Source of the DNA: Leucocoprinus leucothites
Taxonomy: Eukaryota; Basidiomycota; Agaricomycetes; Agaricales; Agaricaceae
Length of the DNA stretch: 64,000 nt
Assembly: GCA_013368445.1 (NCBI GenBank)
Contig: JAACJO010000002.1
Location: 1,178,001-1,242,000 of the forward strand
Direction of reading: 5' to 3'
The notes beneath the pieces were generated by a model, which worked only from the letters and a program-made list of their open reading frames with translations, ran no database searches and was not told the origin of the DNA. The position numbers and the translations under genes were made by a program. Positions 13,190-24,232 of this stretch are shown one piece after another (the stretch's first letter is position 1; each line of letters begins with the position of its first letter).

Positions 13190-13537
13190 GGTGGAAGAAA
13201 GCTTAAGTTGTGTTAAGTGACAAACCTGGTTCCCCTTTTATAAAAAACCTGGTGGGACGACTTCTTCTTGCATGCCGTAAATAGTTTTTCGTGATGATTC
13301 AAATTGATCCCGGCCCGAGTTCTTTGCGCGATCCCGAAGCTGTTGCCAAATAAGAGCGGAGTTTGATTCTCCCTCGGTGGTCTCCGTAACCACCAAAGCT
13401 TGTGCCTGTTGCGCTTAACGAACACCACCAATCCCTTCTCCACCCCTCCAGCATCGTTTTTCTTCTCTTCACCTCGACGATTCAATTTCCTGATTCTCCT
13501 GAGGACCTTTGTTACTTAGCGCACCTTTTCAATAGAC
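13190..13537. promoter_or_regulatory. Divergent promoter between ERG4 and MPE1
   Basis: 348 bases between two divergent start codons. A palindromic TTTTATAAAA lies at 13237-13246, about 50 bases upstream of the ERG4 ATG, and could serve as its TATA box. A CCAAT pentamer is at about 13428-13432 on the MPE1 side. Functional use is inferred from position only. Confidence 0.45.
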
Positions 13538-15655
13538 ATGGCTTCTTCCGTCTTCTACAGATTCAATTCGCAAAAGAACGAGTCACGAGTAACTTTCGAT
13601 GGCACGGGTATATCTGTCTTTGACCTCAAGCGAGAAATCATTATTGCGAATAACATGAGTAAGGCGAATGATTTTGACCTTTACGTTTACGATTCCGCAA
13701 CCAAGCAAGGCGAGTACACCTTCGATCTTCACCAACCACAATAACGTGCTTACTTTGTGTGTTCGTAATGCACAGAATACAAGGATGATACTACCATAAT
13801 ACCCCGTTCGTCTTCTGTTATCGTGAAACGATTGCCTGCTGCCCGACCCGGAAAAGGGAGAGCATCTTATTATACTTCTGGAGCGACACCTACTGTACCA
13901 ACTTCAGAGTCTGTCCAGCGACCTGGGAGTTCTTCAAATATGCCTTGGCACAAGGGATCAATGTCAAGACGATTTGATGGTAAAGAAGACACCCATATGA
14001 CCTCAAATACTCCAGCAACCAAGAGTTCAACTCCAGTATGTACAATATCACACTCAGGGAGCTATTTCTGATCGACCTACAGCAACCCGTGGTTTCAAGT
14101 AACATTGCTAAGGAAGACGAACAAGCAGCTATGGCGGCCATGTTTCAAGCCCAGTCAGCACACTGGGAGGACACTCAAGAAAAGATGTCACAGTTGGTGT
14201 CGCTCTTCGGGGCATTTTATCTACGTAGTAGTGCAAATTCTAATGAACTATTTTTTCCCTTCGTTTATGTGATTCTTATACTCTGTTTCATGTTTGATCT
14301 CCGAACAGTCAGCAGAAGGTTTATACAAATCCGCGAGGAAGTATTGGAGCTCAGCGTGGAGGCAAGCCTGGCTTTGCACCTCATCAGGATCGGCCGCTTC
14401 CCCCGAGCTATGTTTGCTATCGTTGTGGCAAGAAAGGTCAGAAGGGGTTTGTTTCGTAGCGGAGGACACGGCTGACGCCTTGACTTCAAAGGCCATTGGA
14501 TTCAAGATTGCCCCACCAATAATGATCGTGAATATGATCACAAACCACGTATCAAGAGGACGACGGGTATTCCTCGCAGCATGTTAAAGGCCATTGAGAA
14601 TCCCAGCGGTGACATTGGCCAGGGAATCATGGTTACTCCTGAAGGTGGTTATGTTGTTGCACAGCCTGACCTGTATGTACCTGTCCATTCCATTTTGATA
14701 GGGACTAACCTCGTTTTCCGCCTAGTGCTGCTTGGCAAAAGCAGGTGTCTTCGCGTGCAAAGGGACTGACGGCTGCCGAAGTCCGCGAAAAAGCACCGAC
14801 CGATCCCTCCCTTACCTGTCCCATTGACAATAAACTATTCCGCGACGCCGTCAAGACACCATGCTGTGGTAAACACTATTGTGAAGAATGCATTCAAACG
14901 CACCTCCTGGAACGCGACTTCATTTGCCCAAATTGTTCAAAGAAGGTTCCTTCCTTGGATAAACTGATCTTGGACAAGCCTATGCGAATAAGAGTGTCAG
15001 ATTACATTGACAAAGCTATAGAAGAAAGTAGGCGAGAGGGCGCCGAAGACAGTTCGGGAAAGACGAGAGACTCTTCAATTCTGGTGAGTTGTCGCCGAGA
15101 TATTTGCATTTGGGGATAACTCTTAATACATTTGCCGATTAGTCCTCTGGCACACCAGACGTTTCTGGCGAGCAAGACATCTACTCAGATACTCAACCTG
15201 ACCCCACACTCGCCGATATGAATCAAATCGTGGAAAACATCCCACAGCTTCAAGCACAGATCAACCAGCTTTCCGCCATGCTCCAAAATCCATCTTTACC
15301 CAGTCAAGTACGGATGCAGACGGAAATGCAATATTCAGAAGTCCAGTATCAGCTCAACAATGCCCAGACATTCGCTGCTGCCCTCGCAGCAGCCACGTCA
15401 CTACAGCAACAAGTCACAGCTGCAGCAAATTTCAACGTAAACAATATGAATATGGGTGCCACGATGGGCGGTATGGGGATGAATGGTGGTGTAGGAGGAT
15501 CTTCAGGAGGTACATTCCAAGCTCAACAGCAGCCTGGGCCAGATTCGGCATATCAGAGGTTGCCAGTGAATAACAGGAGGAAGAATCTCAAGAGAGAACG
15601 GCCGTCGGATTTTCTTGAGGTTGGTGGAGAAGATAAACGGAGACATTGGGAGTGA
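13538..15655 (+). CDS. mpe1: Mpe1/RBBP6-like mRNA 3'-end processing factor (DWNN, zinc knuckle, RING)
   Basis: Six or more exons from the ATG at 13538 to the TGA at 15653-15655. The N-terminus is a DWNN ubiquitin-like domain (YRFNSQKNESRVTFDGTGIS, FDLKREIIIANN, then EYKDDTTIIPRSSSVIVKRL after the first intron). Next comes a CCHC zinc knuckle, CYRCGKKGHWIQDC (about 14411-14505), itself split by an intron. A RING/U-box-like domain follows (CPIDNKLFRDAVKTPCCGKH, YCEECIQTHLLERDFICPNC, 14818-14938). The first cysteine pair reads CPID, so one usual zinc ligand is Asp. The C-terminus is Gln/Met/Gly-rich and ends in a basic tail. Mpe1 is a subunit of the yeast cleavage and polyadenylation factor; the same nuclear role is inferred. 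The first intron (13710-13775) needs a GC donor to keep frame. Confidence 0.9.
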
Positions 15656-16217
15656 TCGGTATCCGATAATTTAGTGGTTTCATTGGACCTTTTTATCATA
15701 CTCGGGTGGGTGATTCGTGATGATAAGATTGCTGGTAGCTATACGATAACCATTTTGTATGTAGGACATATGATTAATAAAAATTCATTGCACGCTTGTT
15801 CAGTATTCAGTCTCTGTATCTTCTGAGCACGCTCAACTACGTGGCCCAGGCCGATCTACACTCCAGTCCTGCCAAGGGATATCCCTCATTGGCTCGATCG
15901 TACCCCCTGAACTAACACTGCCACTCGCGGCAGATTAGCCTTCCATTCCTCATAAGTACCTCTCTTGCAGCGCATGCTCGTATTCAGCTGCGAAGTTACA
16001 TTAGATCTTTTTCGTCTGCAGATGACCATCCCAAACTCAAAGTTTATTCTTAGCTTGTGCTGTTACAACGAAAGGACACTCAGTGTTCGTCTGAATGGTT
16101 GATCAACCCCTGCCGCCCAGTGTTTCACTCTATCTCTCCTAAGATCTCGTCTTGTTCCAGGTATAAGAACCATTCGGTTCGACGCATACCCACCTTCAGC
16201 GCCTGAGACCAACTACC
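15656..16217. other. Intergenic, with a TATA-like box before the CsbD-like gene
   Basis: 562 bases holding the MPE1 3' flank and the promoter of the next gene. TATAAGA at 16162-16168 lies about 50 bases upstream of the ATG at 16218. No coding frame is supported. Confidence 0.45.
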
Positions 16218-17591
16218 ATGCCATTTTTGAAAAAGAATTCCATGTCTTCAGACACTCAGCACAACACCCTCCCTAGGTGTGTTCATCCCTATCCGAAACT
16301 ATCAGTGGCTTATCTGTTACCACAGTGAAGGACGGGGACCTGAGACTACCCTTGGCGAAACTGCTTACCCACACGAAAGGACAGGCAAAGAATTTGGCGA
16401 GACTTTACCTCCGCCAAGCTCTGGAGACTACCCAGCCAACCCTACCACCGAACATCGCTACGGCGACAATATCGGAACCGGAATTTACGATCCCAATAGC
16501 GAAAACGTAGCCCATCCGTCCTATACGATTAGCGAGTCTGACTTCAGACGAACTGCTCCGGACTCTGGCCAAGGAATACATGCTCGACAGTATTATGGTC
16601 CCGAGGCTAGATCCATTCCTGTCGGTACGACAGCATACGCGCGCGAACCATCTGGGAATAGGAGCACCGTCGACCCTATGATTTCCAAGACTCGAACCAC
16701 CGAGCCGGAAACGTCTGGTGGACGTTTCGAGCGGGGCAATATTCAACCTGACGCTCCCAGAACGCGCTACGAGAATGTCGCTGAAGAGCCGCGAATTCAT
16801 GAACGTGACGTCCAGCAAGAGCGTGGAATGGGGCAAAATCTAGAGCAAGAAAAATTCCCCCAAGGGAAAGGGAAAAATCGCAAACAAAGCCTTAGTGGTC
16901 TTTTTGGACATGGTCGTCAGCGCGATTCTCCCGTGGTTGACCGTGATGCCGATACGACTGACTTTGGGGATAAGCCGAGTGGCGTAGCAGAACACGGAGG
17001 GGATCGTCTTGCTACGTCTGTTTCTGAGCGAGACAGACTGGCTGGGACGACTCAAGGTAAAGAGCGACTTGGGAAAGAACCAGACTCGAGGTTAGATTTG
17101 ATACGAACGGTTTAGCATACACGAATTAACCCCATGTGTCAGGAAATTATCGTCTAGTCACAGTGCTTCTACTGGGCCTGCTGCATCAACTGCGTATGCT
17201 CCTGGGAGCAATACTGCTTCAGGAGCAGGCACGCACGGAGGAGGAACGGGCGCACAAGGGGTTGGGCCTGACAAAGGATACGATACGACGAGTCGAGCAG
17301 GTGCCAGTACAATTGGAAATGAGGTTCGATTCTGCACCTGATATTCACTCAGTCATTCATTCCGTTTAAGGAGCAACGCCATGAAGTGGACGTGAAACGC
17401 GAATTATCGCATGCAAAGGGAAAGCCTGGAATGATGGATAAAATCGTAGGTAAGGCAGAGGTTGCTCTCGGAAAGACCACGGGCAATCCAGGCATGCTTG
17501 CTAAAGGTGAAGCCAAGGCGGTGAGTGTCCATATCTAATCGTGAGTATCATGGCTGACTTTTTCCTTTAGGCTGGGCTTTCGAAGAACTGA
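16218..17591 (+). CDS. Hydrophilic CsbD-like stress-type protein
   Basis: Five exons, 16218-16276, 16326-17090, 17143-17323, 17371-17520 and 17571-17591, all in frame, giving about 391 residues. The start MPFLKKNSMSSDTQ is the first ATG of the frame. Most of the protein is very hydrophilic, rich in Gly, Arg, Glu, Pro and Asp, with no membrane segment, and is probably disordered. The conserved part is the C-terminal block KGKPGMMDKIVGKAEVALGK followed by TTGNPGMLAKGEAKA. This resembles the CsbD-like repeat seen in bacterial stress proteins and in many basidiomycete proteins of unknown function. A short basic strip (KGKNRKQSLSGLFGHGR) sits mid-protein. Function is unknown; a stress or desiccation role would only be inferred from the CsbD resemblance. 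Confidence 0.7.
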
Positions 17592-17774
17592 ACCTGAGCC
17601 GCCACGCTGAGCATCACCTTCGTTCAATATTTTAATGTTCCCAGTAATTAGCAGCGTGGAGTGGCATATTATTATTTGTAGCTTGATTGAAACTAATTTG
17701 TGCGTTTTCTATGGTCTCTAAGTATGCTATGGAAGTAGTGAAGCCTTTTGAGGCCAGCCTAGAAAAAGTATCAT

Positions 17775-17858
17775 CTCTCTGTCGGGGAGTCGAACCCCGC
17801 TTTCGCGCGGCCACAGTGTCATGACAGGCGCGTGTACTAACCGATATACTAACAGAGA
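17775..17858 (-). tRNA. tRNA-Asp (GTC) with a short intron
   Basis: On the minus strand the 5' acceptor arm TCTCTGT (17852-17858) pairs with ACAGAGA (17776-17782), with G as discriminator base. The D arm is TAGTATATCGGTTAGTA. The T arm is CGGGG-TTCGACT-CCCCG. The anticodon stem CGCGC pairs with GCGCG, and the loop reads C-T-GTC-A, so the anticodon is GTC (Asp). Between A37 and the 3' half of the anticodon loop lie about 12 extra bases (TGACACTGTGGC), the normal position of a eukaryotic nuclear tRNA intron. Length without it is about 72, as expected. Confidence 0.92.
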
Positions 17859-18359
17859 TTGCTGTTGGTTTTGTAAACCTTGCCACTGAGGCTTAGAGGC
17901 CCAAGTTTCTCCAGCACGAAAGCAAACGCCTGGGGAAACGCTTTTTGCTCAAGCCATAGAGTTTCTTCTTTACAATTACCAATGAATTAATACAATTTCG
18001 CCTAGAGTCCCAGGCCAAACTTGAACGCTCGAGCTTTCTTGAGGCACCAGAACTCGGGGTCCAGGAGCCTGAAGTTTACATAACCCTAAGGCAGGTCGGA
18101 CTGAGGAGACGATGGTAGGATGTCCTGCTTTCGTTTTGCTTTAACGCCCACTAAGTGACTGAGGCTTGGCACTTAACTATTGCAGGTTGATCCTTCTGCC
18201 AACACCTGGTGTCGCGACTACTCGTGGAATTAGTGAATACGCCTTCCATCTCCTGCCGCCTCTTCGAATGCCCCAGTCTTCCGGCTTCTGTGAGGCATCT
18301 GAGCACGTGCTGCCTCTAAGCCTCAGAAAAAGTGGCGTGTATTCTGGTCCACAGAACGA
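17859..18359. other. Unassigned stretch upstream of F-box-like copy 1
   Basis: About 500 bases between the tRNA and the first F-box-like relic. By analogy with copy 2, which has a small first exon, a decayed first exon may lie here, but I could not identify one with confidence. Confidence 0.4.
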
Positions 18360-20151
18360 ATGTCAAGCTCGAATCAACTGGGTGCAGAAACTAGGGACCC
18401 TACCGCGCTCGGCCTCCTGGACATCGACGCCAAGTTCGAGGCGCGCCAAAATATCGACAGCAGATTGCAGATGCTCAACACTGGTATTCTCGGTTTATCG
18501 ACCGAGCGTAATGAACTTGCATCAATTCCCATCCCCCCTTCTGAAGTTTTTGCTGCGATTGTTATGCTGCTTCGCGACGCCTGCCACGCCCCAAACTCTC
18601 AAAACCGAAACCACTGGCTTCGGGTGACACATGTTTGTCGACACTGGAGGGAAATCGCCTTGGCTTGCCTAACTCTATGGTCAAGGCTCAGTTTTGCAAC
18701 CGAGGAACTGGCGGATATGATGCTGCAGAGGTCGAGAATGGCCCCTCTTACAGTGAAAGCCTCTATTAAGCGCTTCAGGTGGGACTTGAACGAGCAAATA
18801 GAGCGTACCATGGGACATCGCCGTCATATTCGGCACCTCCAAGTCGGCTGCGACTCTCGCAAAGAAGAATTAAGCCTTTATCAAAGAGTTGTTCTGGACC
18901 CACTCACTTCTGCCTTCCCCCTCCTCGAAACTGCAATGTTACGACTATTGCGGTTGCCTGATGTTTCAAGGACTCTACCTCCTGTGACACTGGCCGACAA
19001 CGCGTTTGCTGAGTCGCCTCGCTTGCATACGCTTGAGCTGCATGGCGTCAATGTAAACTGGGAATCTACCTTTCCCATTGGGCCAATCTAAAATGCCTTG
19101 GGCTCAAGAACATCGACCCCCAGCTACTTTGTCGCGAATCTTGGACGTCCTTGTTCATACACCTCGACTTCTTGTTCTGCAACTGATAGGATGCTTGCCC
19201 CGTACAGGAGGTGGCGTCAGCGATGCGCTTATCGTCCGACTCGAATTATTGGAGAAACTGGGGATCAGCGGTCGCTTGATCGACTGTGTATCCTTTTTAG
19301 CACATCTTAGCTATCCTGCCTGCTCTCAAGTCCATATGATCTGCAACACGGAAGGTGGTACGGACGAGGAATGTCTTTCTATGTTGTCTATCCTTGCAGA
19401 CCGTCTTCGGGGTCCCCCGGAAGGAGTTATGCCAGCGATCCGAGGGTTTTCGGCAGTCTGCCTCGAGTCAAAGAAAGTACTCACTACTTATCTGGCGAGG
19501 CACTATCTGAGAGCAGACCCCTATAACCATATGGCCCCGGGCTCCCCGCCCCTTCTCCGACTCTCGTTCTCAGACGGTGGCCTCTTACTATCTGCATTCC
19601 AACACTTCTTTGATCTTTTCAACGTGTCTGAAGTGCGAACCATGGAGTTGGTCGGCTATGATCATACTCTCACGCACGGCAGGATACACAGCTGCTGTGC
19701 TTAAATTCCCAACTTGGAGGCTATTACAACCAGTAATAATTTCTCTGTGGTATGTGATGCCATCATCATGCCTAGAAAGTTTTCTTGTAATCCCAAAGCT
19801 GTCACTACGTCTGAAAACGACTCAGGAGACTCCACAAATTCTTCTACGCTCGGTTTCCTTAAACTCAAGTCCCCCGTTATCAGGAAAGGGGAATTTGGCC
19901 ATTCGCCATACCCCGAAAAGTGGGATGTACTCTCTTACTGCTTGAAGGTCAGACACAAGCGGAAGCTGCCTTTAAAGGACTTGATATTCGCTGAGTGTAA
20001 ACGTCTGAGGAAATGTCGGATCATGGGTATCGAGAAATTCTTCACCGGAAGTGTTGCGGTGCTTGGAAAAGAGCGCCTCGTTGAAAATGATCTCGGAGTG
20101 GCTGATGGTGTGGAGACCGAATATGGAACTGAGGACGAGGCTGAGCGCTGA
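18360..20151 (+). pseudogene. F-box-like protein, tandem copy 1, frame-disrupted
   Basis: The frame from 18360 gives an F-box-like N-terminus (IPPSEVFAAIVMLLRDA, then WLRVTHVCRHWREIALACLT) and a leucine-rich body down to the stop at 19089-19091. Homology to copy 2 continues in other frames with no splice sites to explain the change. About 19070 the frame shifts by one, giving HWANLKCLGLKNIDP. About 19120, in a run of five C's, it shifts again, giving PATLSRILDVLVHTPRLLVL and on to HSCCA. There an in-frame TAA (19702-19704) replaces the residue after 'CA' in copy 2's WCAALPKLE. The same frame then continues as IPNLEAITTSNN to a natural-looking end at 20151. Two apparent single-base losses plus one nonsense codon indicate a pseudogene. 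Sequencing errors are an alternative for the frameshifts. Confidence 0.72.
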
Positions 20152-20787
20152 GCATTGATTAGCGACATCCTAGAACTTGTCGAGTTATTGGTATAAAGCT
20201 TTCGCAAACGAAGGCTTTTCTATTTCAAATGTGTCACCTGGGCAAGGGTCTGCAGATTCAGCTGTACGATGTTCTCTCACTCTTCCTACAGATCAGAGCG
20301 ACATATAATTCAGTAGATTCACTTTGTTTTTGCTGTGATATTCGTTTGTATCCCCCACCCTCTAGTATGAATTGAGCGAGTATATGGTGCACATGCGACC
20401 AAGACTTTGATTGGCATCGGGCTCTCCCTTATACGGTAGTGCCTAACTAGATAAAATGCATCAACATCCAGTGCCCGCATTGGACACGATAAAATGAAAC
20501 CAATCGGGGTTGAGAGGGAGTGATCCCAAAAGACTTATATAACTTGCCTCCGAGTGAGTCCGTCCATGTACTTTCAAGTAGCTGAGCTCCTTGTCTTGTA
20601 GTATATGGTGACCAGTAGAACTCAGGAAATTTGGAGTTTACATCTCCACCGGAACTACCAGGTGACTAGCCTTTTGTAGTGCATGCAAGGTTGGACCACC
20701 ATCAACCCCAGCGTCCCTCTCAACAATTCTCGACTATGCTCTTGACAATACTTCTTGTCTTCACAAACTTGTACCACATAACATTCA
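20152..20787. other. Spacer between F-box-like copies 1 and 3
   Basis: About 640 bases with no frame I recognise. It presumably holds the 3' flank of copy 1 and the decayed or deleted 5' half of copy 3. Confidence 0.4.
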
Positions 20788-21293
20788 CACTGGATAGGGC
20801 TTGCCCGTCCTCAAGCATGCCGACTTAACTTGCTTGAGGCTCCTAGGCGTCAACTGGCCAACTACTTCACAGCTCATGGATGCCCTTGGTCGTATGCCCC
20901 AGCTTGGATCCCTTCCGTTATGCCTTTGCTAGCCTTCCCAAACATGGGTTCGGTTCTTGTATCTCGACAATGATAGCGCCGGTTTATGCTCTCCTTACTT
21001 GCGAATGGACTCCGCTCCCACTCTGCAGTTGCCACGCTGGTCATACTAAAAGCTTGGAGAGTCGAGACGTACTCCTACGCAGTGGTACCAAAAATGACAT
21101 TCGAGTTTACCAGGAAGGGCAGATGTCAGTCTCACTGTCAGGCAATGCCATCATATCCATGGAGACTATGTCATTGCTGTCATTCACAGTGAACACCTTT
21201 CTTTTGTATACAAAGACTTCTGTGCTATCCTTAACCTATCTGGGCTCAAGAGTCTATGCTCGGTGGAGAGCCCAGAAACCAACTTTACGATGA
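20788..21293 (+). pseudogene. F-box-like protein, tandem copy 3, truncated relic
   Basis: Only the C-terminal half is recognisable, in pieces and in different frames. The first piece is HADLTCLRLLGVNW, then TTSQLMDALGRMPQLGSL (about 20816-20926), which matches RANLTSLELCNINRPTMSQI and the LGHMPRLRTLK strip of copy 2. The second is MLSLLANGLRSHSAVATLVI (20986 on), matching MLSLLADRFRDPPAATTPVI. The third is EHLSFVYKDFCAILNLSGLK (about 21190-21255), matching HELFLSVFQDFCALFNLTEL. The F-box part is absent. No single frame links the pieces, so this is a relic. The segment between copies 1 and 2 has therefore undergone deletion as well as point decay. Confidence 0.65.
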
Positions 21294-21996
21294 GCATTGT
21301 GATTTCCTTCTTAGCTTATACCTTGTAGTCGCTGGCGAAGATGCCTGTATAACTGTGTCAGTGATCCCGTTACAATGGCTGGAACTCGCTATGTCACTAC
21401 GACCAACTCCTCGACCAACAACTTACGAAGTCCAGTCTCTTCTCTGCAGCTTAGTATACATCCTCATCGAACAACCGAATTTGTATATAGCTGGCATCTG
21501 AAAGATGGAATCCGCTGGTACACTGCCTGAATAGGCAGCGTGAAGAGAACTTGTCCTCGAAGCATCTGATACCAAGTAGCCTGTTGTGACATCCCAGGAA
21601 AAGCCGAGTATACAGGAGCCGGTCGTATAACCCATTTGCAATATCCCTAAAGTAATTCGCGTTCTGCCGTGGGCCGCCTTTTCCAGTTCTCTTTCACCAA
21701 CTCAGTAGTACGGAGCACGTATCTGTGTGGAACATTTGTGTGAGCTAACCTTGCAATTTTTGAAAATTCTATCAGTCGCCATGTGTCTTCTTCTAGTAGA
21801 CTTTGACTTGGTGTTGAGTATTCAAATATTCACTAGCATACATCGACCGCTTCAAAAGAAAGCCTGAAGTGGCTTATATAACCTACAAACGTTCAAATCC
21901 AAACGTCCACCTTCCATTCACTTCCATCTAGCGAATACCACCCAACTAGCTATCCCGCAGATAGTTGGGCTCAAATTTTCACTCGCTTTCCTCAGG
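21294..21996. other. Spacer and presumed promoter upstream of F-box-like copy 2
   Basis: About 700 bases with no supported gene. A TATATAA run lies at about 21876-21882, roughly 115 bases before the ATG at 21997, suggesting that copy 2 once had its own promoter. Confidence 0.4.
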
Positions 21997-23981
21997 ATGG
22001 CCCAGGCTACCGACCTTTGTGAAATATGCAAGCTTGAATCACCATTCACCTTAACATACCACGGTGCGTTACCTCCATCGAATGATCCTGACCTTAAGAG
22101 TAAACTTCTCTACCGCAGTTCCGAGCGGTCCCGTACCTCTCGTCACCCAGACTGGCATGCTCACCAGAGCTGAGGCACGCTATAGTATCGAGGAAAAACT
22201 GCAGAGATTCAGAAGCGAGGTGAAGATTTTGTCGACTGAGCACAATAAGCTCGCTTCCGTCTCTATTCTCCCTCCTGAAAATTTCTCGAGAATTTTCATG
22301 ATGCTCCGCGATGCGTCACCCTTGGCCGACTTCCTTAAACCCAAAACTCCTGAAGTCAACTGGTTTAATTTTCTTTGTGGAAAATCCCCCCCAGGGTCTA
22401 GTTGGCTGGTTGTGACACGCGTATGTCGGCACTGGAAGGAGATTGCTCTTGCTTGCTCTGCGTTATGGTTGCAGCTCGATTTGACCACGGCGAGGTTGAC
22501 AACTATGATATTAGAGAGGTCGAGGACTGCATCATTGATGGTTAACTACTCAGTGGAGTGCTTTCAGGAGAGCATGGTGCTACAAATAGCAGTCACTATG
22601 AACCACCTTGGCCATATTCGCTTCCTGGAGATCATCTGCAAAGACGAGGACATTTCTCTCTTTCAAAAGATGATCCTGGAACCGCTCGTTTCCCCCGACC
22701 CTCTACTTGAGGTTCTCAAGCTAAAGTCACGCTTGAGAGATATCGTAGATGAGTTAGAAGATACTTCCCACCTCGCAGTTGCTGACTACGCCCTCAAAGA
22801 TTCCTCTCGTCTCCGCGAGCTTGAATTATACAGCATCTGCGTTGGGTGGGCATCTTCCATTCTCCGGCGTGCCAACTTGACAAGCCTTGAACTTTGTAAC
22901 ATCAATCGCCCAACCATGTCGCAGATCATAGGTACCCTTGGGTCATATGCCCCGGCTTCGCACCTTGAAATTAGTGGATTGTCTGCCTCTTGCTGAGGGC
23001 CACCTAGAGCAGAACGGCGACAACGTTATCGTCGCTCTGGACTCCTTGAAGAATCTGGAACTTTGGGATGATCTAGTTAGCTGCGAATCCTTCTTGTCAC
23101 GCATCCACTACCCCTCCAGGTGCAGAATAGAAATCGCGTGTTTTGATTTCGATGACGGAGGGGAAACATGTCGCTGGTTTATGCTGTCTCTGCTTGCAGA
23201 TCGCTTCCGAGACCCACCCGCGGCGACGACACCTGTCATCCAAGGCCTTTCAACAAGCATTTCCGGTACCAGGAACAACTACCAAATCTACGTTTACCGG
23301 AAAGCCATCGTTTGGAACCTGTATCTCATGGATTCCTAGACATATCTACTAAATCCGCACCGTTGCTGACGCTTACACTGATGCAGCACGAGCTCTTTCT
23401 TTCTGTATTTCAGGACTTCTGTGCTCTCTTCAACTTGACTGAGCTCAAAAGTTTGCAATTGAACTGCCTCAAAGATATTCTTACGGCGAATACGATACAC
23501 GATTGGTGTGCCGCACTTCCCAAACTGGAAACCATCATTGTGAGCGAAGGAAGCTGTGTGTCGGTCTGCGATGCTGTTGCGATAACTGGGTCTGATTCAC
23601 CTCACAATGCCATCGCCATCGCCCATACTGATACCTCGCCCGATGGACCAATGCAGCTAGGTCCCTCGATCGGCTTCGGTAGCTTGAAAAATCTCGTTAT
23701 CAATCGATGCGAGCTTGCATATAGCCGTCACCCTGAAGAATGGGACGCTGTGACATGTTGCCTGAAAGGCGGCACAATGCGAATGTACGGTACCTCTTAA
23801 TCGCTTGATCCTAGATGCGTGTAAACACCTCAGGAAAGATCGAATCGAGCGTGTACAGGAGTTCGTTGTGAAGTCCATTTAGATCTATGGCCACGAGCCC
23901 ATTCTTGAGCAAGATCGCGGAGTGCAACCTGGTGGTTATGGAACCGATTATACGAGCGAGGATGACTTGAGTTATTCTTGA
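21997..23981 (+). pseudogene. F-box-like protein, tandem copy 2, frame-disrupted
   Basis: A first exon from the ATG at 21997 (MAQATDLCEICKLESPFTLT) splices through a GTGCGT donor to the frame at 22110. That frame holds the F-box-like strip SILPPENFSRIFMMLRDA and LVVTRVCRHWKEIALACSAL. The frame then breaks about 22935 (GTLGSY becomes LGHMPRLRTLKLVDCL), about 23330, and about 23778 (to VPLNRLILDACKHLRK). It also contains an in-frame TAG about 23879-23881 before an end at 23979-23981. The breaks have no usable splice signals. Similarity to copy 1 runs over the whole length, including the acidic C-terminus (YGTEDEAER in copy 1, YTSEDDLSYS here). Intact F-box proteins are substrate receptors of SCF ubiquitin ligases; this copy looks non-functional. 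Confidence 0.72.
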
Positions 23982-24232
23982 CTTTTCCCAACCTTTGTCG
24001 ACGTAGACTTCTTTTTTTATTCCTTTCCATCCATTTGCGATATCCTCCGAGAAACCCGGATTGAAGCCACTTGTTCCTTCGTTTCTCGTCAGAGATACCA
24101 TTGATCGAGCCCTCATCTTGCTTGTACACTTCTTGTCGGTTTCCATGCAGATCCTTTAATTTGTGATATTAAAAATGCATGCTATTGTTGTCCAAAAAGA
24201 AAACAATTCAAGTGTCCTGGATTCTGGAGAGT

